From Armatimonadota bacterium (GTDB taxonomy: Bacteria > Armatimonadota > Armatimonadia > Armatimonadales > Armatimonadaceae), in assembly GCA_014381035.1 (NCBI GenBank), contig JACMIS010000350.1:1-11226 (forward strand): 11,226 bases of DNA, written 5' to 3'. This document shows positions 6,452 to 11,226 of the stretch, piece by piece (the stretch's first letter is position 1; the number at the start of each line of letters is the position of its first letter). The translations under genes were made by a program, and so were the position numbers. A model generated the notes under the pieces. The model had not been told where the DNA came from. It searched no databases and was given only the letters and a program-made list of their open reading frames with translations.

Positions 6452-6453
6452 AA

Positions 6454-7197
6454 TCAAAGCCGCGACTGCGTAACCACACGGGGCGCGGGAGCCACGTTCC
6501 AGATTTCCGCGCTGGTGTGGCGAAAAATCGCGCCGGTCCGTTGCCAGAACGCACCGGACGAAACACCTACGGCTCGCAAAATCGGAGCGTGATCCAGCAT
6601 CACCACGATACATGCGGCGCGAAATAACCCGTACCATAGAACCCGTGTCGTGACGCTTTCGATCCACCACTGGCGCGCAAAACGCTTGCGCAGGAACTCG
6701 ACGTGGAATGCGACGTGAGCGTCTTCATCGTCGCAAATCCGGGCGAACACTTTCCGGCAGAAATCGTTCGGCACGCCGTCGCGCAACGCCGGATAGTAGG
6801 CTTGTGCGATCATCTCCACGGCAAGCAACAGTAATAACTCGGTTTGCAAGCCGCCCATATGTCGCAGAAAGACGAACGCGCCGTCGCTCCAATGACCGTG
6901 TAAGTGCTCGCCCCCAAGCGCATCAATGAGTTTGCCGAGCCATGCGGCGTGATCGTGCTCCTCGTTTAGGAACATCTCGATGGCGCGGCAGTATTCGGGA
7001 TCGTTCGTGGTCAATGCCCCCGCTTTCAGTCGCTTCCCTTCTCCCGACTCGCCGACCTCGAACCGTGCCAGTGATGCTAACAACGCCGTGCGTATCGGCT
7101 CCGGCAGATCGACACGCTCCCAGACCGCTTCGCCATGCCAGGGTAGGAGGCTTCGCTCCGTCCGGTTCCGCTCGTAATAGGTTCGCCAATTTTTCAT
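6454..7197 (-). CDS. ferritin-like di-iron domain protein
   Basis: Four-helix-bundle protein with a carboxylate/His metal site. The 247-residue product starts at the ATG whose start base is 7197, preceded by GAAAGG six bases upstream; a longer TTG start (7218) has no such site. Likely ligands: Glu47 on helix 1, Glu80 and His83 in FLNEEHDH (76-83) on helix 2, Glu128 in AVEMIAQAYY (126-135) on helix 3, and Glu158 and His161 in CDDEDAHVAFH (155-165) on helix 4. The paired ExxH motifs are the ferritin-like signature. The region after about 170 is less conserved and has a hydrophobic helix (roughly 185-205) that might associate with membrane or act as a hydrophobic face. It may store iron or perform redox chemistry; substrate unknown. 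It stands divergent from the gene pair at 7330 and convergent with the M48 peptidase. Confidence 0.8.
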   Translation of the reverse strand: MKNWRTYYERNRTERSLLPWHGEAVWERVDLPEPIRTALLASLARFEVGESGEGKRLKAGALTTNDPEYCRAIEMFLNEEHDHAAWLGKLIDALGGEHLHGHWSDGAFVFLRHMGGLQTELLLLLAVEMIAQAYYPALRDGVPNDFCRKVFARICDDEDAHVAFHVEFLRKRFARQWWIESVTTRVLWYGLFRAACIVVMLDHAPILRAVGVSSGAFWQRTGAIFRHTSAEIWNVAPAPRVVTQSRL

Positions 7198-7329
7198 CTG
7201 TCGCCTTTCGTAAATCAAATCACTTTTATATACAAAGTAATTTACCGAATTTGTTCCCGGCTCTCAGGAATGATTTTGTTCCGCTTTAGGTAAACCTAAG
7301 GCAGTATCTCGCCCGGAGGAAAACATCTT
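7198..7329. promoter_or_regulatory. divergent promoter region with palindrome and direct repeats
   Basis: This 132-base gap holds the starts of both the ferritin-like gene (minus) and the 160-aa protein gene (plus). On the minus side TATATA/TATAAA at 7225-7232 is a good -10-like sequence, about 28 bases before the ATG; no convincing -35 is seen. An 11-base direct repeat, GAATTTGTTCC (7247-7257) and GATTTTGTTCC (7272-7282), differs at one base and has a 25-base period. A palindrome, TTAGGT-AA-ACCTAA, lies at 7286-7299. GGAGGA at 7315-7320 is the ribosome binding site for ATG 7330. The region looks dedicated to regulation; factors are unknown. Confidence 0.6.
7286..7299. promoter_or_regulatory. 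TTAGGT-N2-ACCTAA palindrome, candidate operator
   Basis: Two perfect 6-base half-sites separated by AA lie 30 bases before the ATG of the + strand gene and next to the 11-base direct repeats. The half-site resembles those used by DtxR/MntR-family metal-dependent repressors (TTAGGT-type), and the neighbour is a ferritin-like gene. The match is by eye; the spacing differs from the classical 19-bp DtxR box. Confidence 0.45.
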
Positions 7330-7812
7330 ATGAACACGACTTTTGAAAATGAACCGACGACTGCTCCGCAAAATAGCGGCACCCTGACTATCGAGGGCAA
7401 GCGGTTCGGGCGTGGTGCGAAGGCACTCTTTCCGAATTTCCAGATGACATTGCCGGAAGCATGGCAGGGCGGTGCGACGATTACCGTCCGCGAGCTGCTC
7501 GACACCGTGGTACGAAGCGAAGTCGCAGCATTCCAGACGCGGCAGGAAGCGCGAACCGTACTCCAAACCCTTTCTCCCGCGCAGATCGCGGAAGGCGTCG
7601 CGAAGGGCAAGATTGATTCGGGCGGGCGCGAGGACGAACGGCAACCGGTGGATGCCGACGAGTCGGTGAAAGTCGCCCTGCAAGCGTTCGAGGACGGCTT
7701 ATACTATGTGCTCATCAACGACGAACAGAAGGCGAGTCTGAATGATTCGTTCAAGGTTTCGCCAGAAACCCGCGTCACGTTCCTGCGCCTCGTCGCGCTG
7801 GCAGGCGGATAG
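7330..7812 (+). CDS. conserved hypothetical protein (160 aa) paired with the downstream DUF4132-type protein
   Basis: I cannot assign a function. The 160-residue protein has a strong ribosome binding site (GGAGGA, nine bases before the ATG), supporting it as real. A short low-complexity N-terminus (MNTTFENEPTTAPQNSG) precedes ITVRELLDTVVRSEVAAFQTR (about 51-71), a long helix with a conserved look, then QIAEGVAKGKIDSGGR (85-100) and VDADESVKVALQAFEDGLYYVLIND (107-131). It ends FLRLVALAGG. No signal peptide or membrane segment is seen, so it is likely cytosolic. From memory, proteins of this kind accompany DUF4132/DUF5724-type giants in actinobacteria, which I cannot check here. The next gene starts 13 bases later, with its ribosome binding site overlapping this stop. 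Confidence 0.75.
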   Translation: MNTTFENEPTTAPQNSGTLTIEGKRFGRGAKALFPNFQMTLPEAWQGGATITVRELLDTVVRSEVAAFQTRQEARTVLQTLSPAQIAEGVAKGKIDSGGREDERQPVDADESVKVALQAFEDGLYYVLINDEQKASLNDSFKVSPETRVTFLRLVALAGG

Positions 7813-7825
7813 GAGATACAAAATC

Positions 7826-10800
7826 ATGTTAAACCCCAAAGTAGCCGAAGAGCGACTCAAAGAATATTCCGTAGACAAACCCCTCGCCTTACAAAAAGAG
7901 CGGATTGCCGAACTCCCGGGTGCCTTCCGCCAATCGGCATTTGCCCTACTGGGTCTGAAACCGGATGGCACGCCGTTTGTCAGCGATACAAAGTACGACA
8001 ACAAGCAGTACGAAGCACAGAACAAGGGACGCGAGGCAGCCTACAGACAAATCGACACGCTGACCGTGGCTGAACTAGAAAAACTGTTCGCGGCATATTT
8101 CCCCCGCCTGGGGACATTACTTGCAGCGTGGTGGAAACCGGATGGCAGGACCCTGTATCAGGGTTCATACAACCGCCGCCCGTTCCGGATGGATCGCGGC
8201 GCATCATCCGATGAATCCCGCAACGAGCGACGTCAGATTCTGTCGGTGCTCCTCCACAATTTCACGCAGTACCAGGAGATGCCGATTGAGTGGTTCGCGG
8301 CATGGATCCCTTATCTGGGCGCGTACAACGCCGACAACATGGGCAAACTGTTCGCGTTCGCCATTGATAGTGGTAACGACGCAGTGTTTCAAACGCTGAT
8401 CGAGTCCGGCAAGGGCGAGCATGAGATCGGGGCGATGGGACGACACGTCACCCGTGGTCTGCTGTCGGCGTCTCGGGAAGACGGCTGGGAGTGGGTGGAG
8501 AAACTGCTTCTTGCCGCCCAGCGTCAGGAAGGGTTGCGCCAGAGCGTTTTGGAAGTCGTTGATGAAGCGCACCCCACCGCGTTTCGCCGGATGCTGAAAC
8601 TGATCCGCGAGAATGATCTGTTCCGCTTCTCGGCGACGGTTCGTGCCGCCGACACGTGGTTCGGGATGAACTGGGTCGCGTATGAGAAGCTGTCGGTCAA
8701 AGCGGCGAATGCGGCGACCGAGACCGTGGAAACGTTCCTTGCCGATCCCGCCGGGCGTGACGACGTGCTCCGTGAAACCACCGACGGGCAGACCGTGTAC
8801 CTTGCGTTGTGGAGCATGGCATTCGACGATGCCCATGCTGCACTGAAAGCCGCTGTCCCGCTCCTGTCCGATCCGCTCTTGCAGCGCCGCTACGCCGCGC
8901 TCCACTTGCTCACCGAGCTACGCCTGAAAGAAGCCCAACCCGCGATCCTGGCGGCGTTTGAGGACCCCGACTTGCGGATGGCGCAAAAGGCGTTCGGGGC
9001 TTGCAACTGGTACGAAGGCGGTGCGATTGGCGCGATAGCGGCGGACCAAATCGCCCTGCTTGTCGGGCAGGACATCGCCGTCACGAATATGTTAGAGCAA
9101 GTGGCGGAGCCAAACACGCCCGCTTTCGGCTTTCTTTCCAGCTTGAAGGAGGCGGTCAGCGGCATTGTCGCGGCGATAACCGGCGACCCCGGTGATGAGA
9201 AGCAGGAGGAAGAAACAGTTGCAGTGTCCGACGACCGGTTCGAGCGGTTAGAGCGAAATATTCCGCGCTTTCCCGCCCGCGCCAAAGAGTTAGAGCCGGT
9301 CATCTGGGATTGGGATAAGCAGACCGCGCACGCCGAGAACTTAGCCGACCGGATGCCGAATCTTCTGGGGAAACGTCCCGTCGAGCGGTTGTTTCCGTTC
9401 GTGTCCGTGATGAGTAGTTACGGACGCTCGTCTATCGCGACGACCATTGCGAACCGCAAAGACAAAACACCGGAAATGCGCGAACTGCTTTTCGATCTGT
9501 TCGCCGATACGCAGTCCTATGTGCGCGATTCGGCACTCAAAGCCGTCGAAAAGTTCACCCTCGCCGACGATGAGGCGGAGCGTATCGAAGGGTTGCTGAC
9601 GCGAAAAGCCGCCGACCTGCGCAAAGCGTCGCTGTCCCTGTTATTGAAGCGCGACGACGAAAAGGCGCTCCAGTCCGGCGAACGGCTGACCGGCGCGAAG
9701 GACGCCAACCAGCGCGTCGCGGGCTTGGACCTGCTGACGCAGATGGTCGAGAAGAAGCGCGAACCGGTACGCGCAAAAGCGATTGTGACCGGGTTCGTCG
9801 CGGCGCGGGCGGACAAGCTCACGGCGGCGGAAAAGGCGATGACCGAGCCGCTGACCAGCGACACGCACGTCAAGGCGACCCTGGATGACGCGTTGGGTTT
9901 ACTGGACGCGACCCGATTGTCTGTCGCCCCACAACCCGTCGAGCGGAACCGTTTCGTTTACATGACCGGTTCGGAAACGCAGATCGTCGCCGGGTTGAAC
10001 GCGTTCATCGAAAAGCACAAAGAAGCCCCGGTTCCGGTGAAGAACTATAGCGATGATATCGAGGAAACACTTCTCGGAAACATCCGATACGCGTGGCATT
10101 TCCCGCAACCGGACCCGACCAAGACTATTGAGGAGGAGTACGAACGGCTGCCGTTCCTGAAAACCCTGATCGAGTGGTGGGAGTCGCGTCCTGATTCGAT
10201 GCGCGACCCCGACGGTTGGGAATTGCTACGCACGACGATTGCCCTTGCGGCGGCGGATGGCGGTGTCGGCGGGCGCGGCGTCAAAAAGGAAGTATGGGCG
10301 GATGTCGAAAACTTTTTCGGCAAGATCCCCATGCCCAAAGAACTGACTCCTTATCTGATCCGATGGATTGTCCGGTTGAACCCCCTCCCCGAAAAACTCG
10401 CCGACTTTTATCTTGACGGCGCGGAAACGGTAATCGCCCGCGTGAAAGGGATGGAAGTAAAGAAAGACGTACAGAGTTGGCGCGACAGCGGGCGCGTTCA
10501 ATCCTACTTTAATCTCGCCCGACAGGATTTTAAGGAGAATGCGAAAGACTGGAGCGACGAGCAGATAATCCGGCTATGGCATCTTCTGAACTTCGTCTAT
10601 CGGGCGTCGGGGATAAACGACTTCGGCGGCAACATACAGATTGAGGAGATCACTGCCGCGCTCCGCGTCGGTGCCGCGAATGAGCACGACCTTTACCGAA
10701 CCCTGTTACCAAAACCCGCCCCGCGCAAGGAAAACCAGTATTACCACGAGCCTTCCTATAGCGAACTTGCGCAGGTCTCCGGGCGTAAGGTCCCCCTGTT

Positions 10801-11226
10801 TGATACGACTCCGGGGCTGCGCGAGATCGTGGACAATAGCCGACGCCGTATTCTGGAAGTCGAACTGCGCCGGGGGGATACCGAGACCGCCGCGTCGCGC
10901 CCCGCGCTGGCACTACGCTATTCCGGCGGAATGGACGTTCTACTGAAGACCGTCGCCGCGATGGGCAAGGAAACGTTCGCCCGTGGCTATTCCTATTACG
11001 GGCAGTCGAACCGTTCCAACGTTTTCAGCCATCTGATCCGTGCCACGTTCCCCGGTGAGACGGATACGTTCGAAGCGTTCGCGGACGCCGTCAAGGAGGC
11101 GAAGATACCGGAGAAACGGCTGGTCGAAGTCGCGGTCTACGCGCCGCAGTGGGCGAAGCACATCACGCACACGCTCGGCTGGGACGGACTCAGCGACGCG
11201 ATCTGGTGGTTCCACGCGCATACCAA
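7826..11226 (+). CDS. giant HEAT-like protein, DUF4132/DUF5724-type (3' partial)
   Basis: The frame is open from ATG 7826 (AGGAGA at 7811-7816) to the last base, at least 1133 residues; the 3' end lies beyond the window. Function is unknown. Most of the protein appears alpha-helical with HEAT-like repeats, for example QRRYAALHLLTELRL (about 353-367) and FADTQSYVRDSALKAVEKF (558-576). An acidic, Glu-rich linker lies around 450-470. A conserved-looking stretch at about 210-262 contains WEWVEKLLLAAQRQEGLRQ and VVDEAHPTAFRRMLKLI. The last 110 residues contain LALRYSGGMDVLLKTVAAMG and LVEVAVYAPQWAKHI with a WDGLSDAIWWFHAHT ending. From memory these are typical of DUF4132 and DUF5724-annotated proteins in Streptomyces and related bacteria. 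No WGR domain is visible. Its neighbour suggests a two-gene unit. Confidence 0.8.
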   Translation, partial: MLNPKVAEERLKEYSVDKPLALQKERIAELPGAFRQSAFALLGLKPDGTPFVSDTKYDNKQYEAQNKGREAAYRQIDTLTVAELEKLFAAYFPRLGTLLAAWWKPDGRTLYQGSYNRRPFRMDRGASSDESRNERRQILSVLLHNFTQYQEMPIEWFAAWIPYLGAYNADNMGKLFAFAIDSGNDAVFQTLIESGKGEHEIGAMGRHVTRGLLSASREDGWEWVEKLLLAAQRQEGLRQSVLEVVDEAHPTAFRRMLKLIRENDLFRFSATVRAADTWFGMNWVAYEKLSVKAANAATETVETFLADPAGRDDVLRETTDGQTVYLALWSMAFDDAHAALKAAVPLLSDPLLQRRYAALHLLTELRLKEAQPAILAAFEDPDLRMAQKAFGACNWYEGGAIGAIAADQIALLVGQDIAVTNMLEQVAEPNTPAFGFLSSLKEAVSGIVAAITGDPGDEKQEEETVAVSDDRFERLERNIPRFPARAKELEPVIWDWDKQTAHAENLADRMPNLLGKRPVERLFPFVSVMSSYGRSSIATTIANRKDKTPEMRELLFDLFADTQSYVRDSALKAVEKFTLADDEAERIEGLLTRKAADLRKASLSLLLKRDDEKALQSGERLTGAKDANQRVAGLDLLTQMVEKKREPVRAKAIVTGFVAARADKLTAAEKAMTEPLTSDTHVKATLDDALGLLDATRLSVAPQPVERNRFVYMTGSETQIVAGLNAFIEKHKEAPVPVKNYSDDIEETLLGNIRYAWHFPQPDPTKTIEEEYERLPFLKTLIEWWESRPDSMRDPDGWELLRTTIALAAADGGVGGRGVKKEVWADVENFFGKIPMPKELTPYLIRWIVRLNPLPEKLADFYLDGAETVIARVKGMEVKKDVQSWRDSGRVQSYFNLARQDFKENAKDWSDEQIIRLWHLLNFVYRASGINDFGGNIQIEEITAALRVGAANEHDLYRTLLPKPAPRKENQYYHEPSYSELAQVSGRKVPLFDTTPGLREIVDNSRRRILEVELRRGDTETAASRPALALRYSGGMDVLLKTVAAMGKETFARGYSYYGQSNRSNVFSHLIRATFPGETDTFEAFADAVKEAKIPEKRLVEVAVYAPQWAKHITHTLGWDGLSDAIWWFHAHT

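Noticed and set aside
5898..6566. 222-codon minus-strand frame
   Set aside because: Antisense to the M48 peptidase 3' half and overlapping the ferritin-like gene; GC-rich shadow.
8204..8905. 233-codon minus-strand frame
   Set aside because: Antisense to the giant DUF4132-type frame, which is open over 3.4 kb with a good ribosome binding site.
1..11226. CRISPR arrays, tRNA or rRNA genes, insertion sequences
   Set aside because: No regularly spaced direct repeats, no cloverleaf or rRNA-like stretches, no transposase or flanking target duplications were seen.

Overview
This is a bacterial chromosomal window, moderately GC-rich, dense with genes and running mostly on the + strand. The gene order rpsP - KH-domain protein - rimM - trmD - rplS - lepB is a conserved bacterial ribosome-maturation cluster. 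Lineage cannot be fixed from the sequence alone. The alternative starts (TTG, GTG), the acidic tail on S16 and the DUF4132-type giant protein would fit a Terrabacteria-like group such as Armatimonadota, but that is only a guess.

Layout. Region 1 (1-2838) is translation machinery: rpsP (5' end cut off by the window), a 77-aa KhpA-type KH protein, rimM, trmD (1 nt after rimM) and rplS. Region 2 (2995-6425) concerns the cell envelope: lepB (signal peptidase I), a potassium-channel-like membrane protein with a TLGFGD filter and a long soluble tail of unknown function, and a secreted M48-type metallopeptidase. Region 3 (6454-7197, minus strand) is a ferritin-like di-iron protein, convergent with the peptidase. 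Region 4 (7330 to the window end) is a two-gene unit: a 160-aa protein of unknown function, then a very large HEAT-like protein of at least 1133 residues. From memory its C-terminal part belongs to the DUF4132/DUF5724-type family. It is still open at the window end.

The most striking non-coding signal is a run of long, perfect or near-perfect inverted repeats with unrelated stem sequences in successive gene boundaries: 877-940 (around the rimM start), 2307-2385 (before rplS), 2848-2913 (after rplS), 3871-3920 (before the channel gene) and 6427-6451 (between convergent genes). The two longest perfect stems (27 and 19 bp) both have 12-nt loops.

The second notable signal is the divergent 132-bp region 7198-7329. 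It holds a TTAGGT-N2-ACCTAA palindrome and an 11-bp direct repeat between the ferritin-like gene and the two-gene unit. The half-sites resemble those of DtxR/MntR-type metal repressors, which would fit an iron-handling neighbour, but this is inference.

The best candidate for a little-described system is the 160-aa protein plus DUF4132-type pair. From memory such pairs sit in larger operons with MoxR-like ATPases and VWA proteins, which would lie beyond the right edge here.
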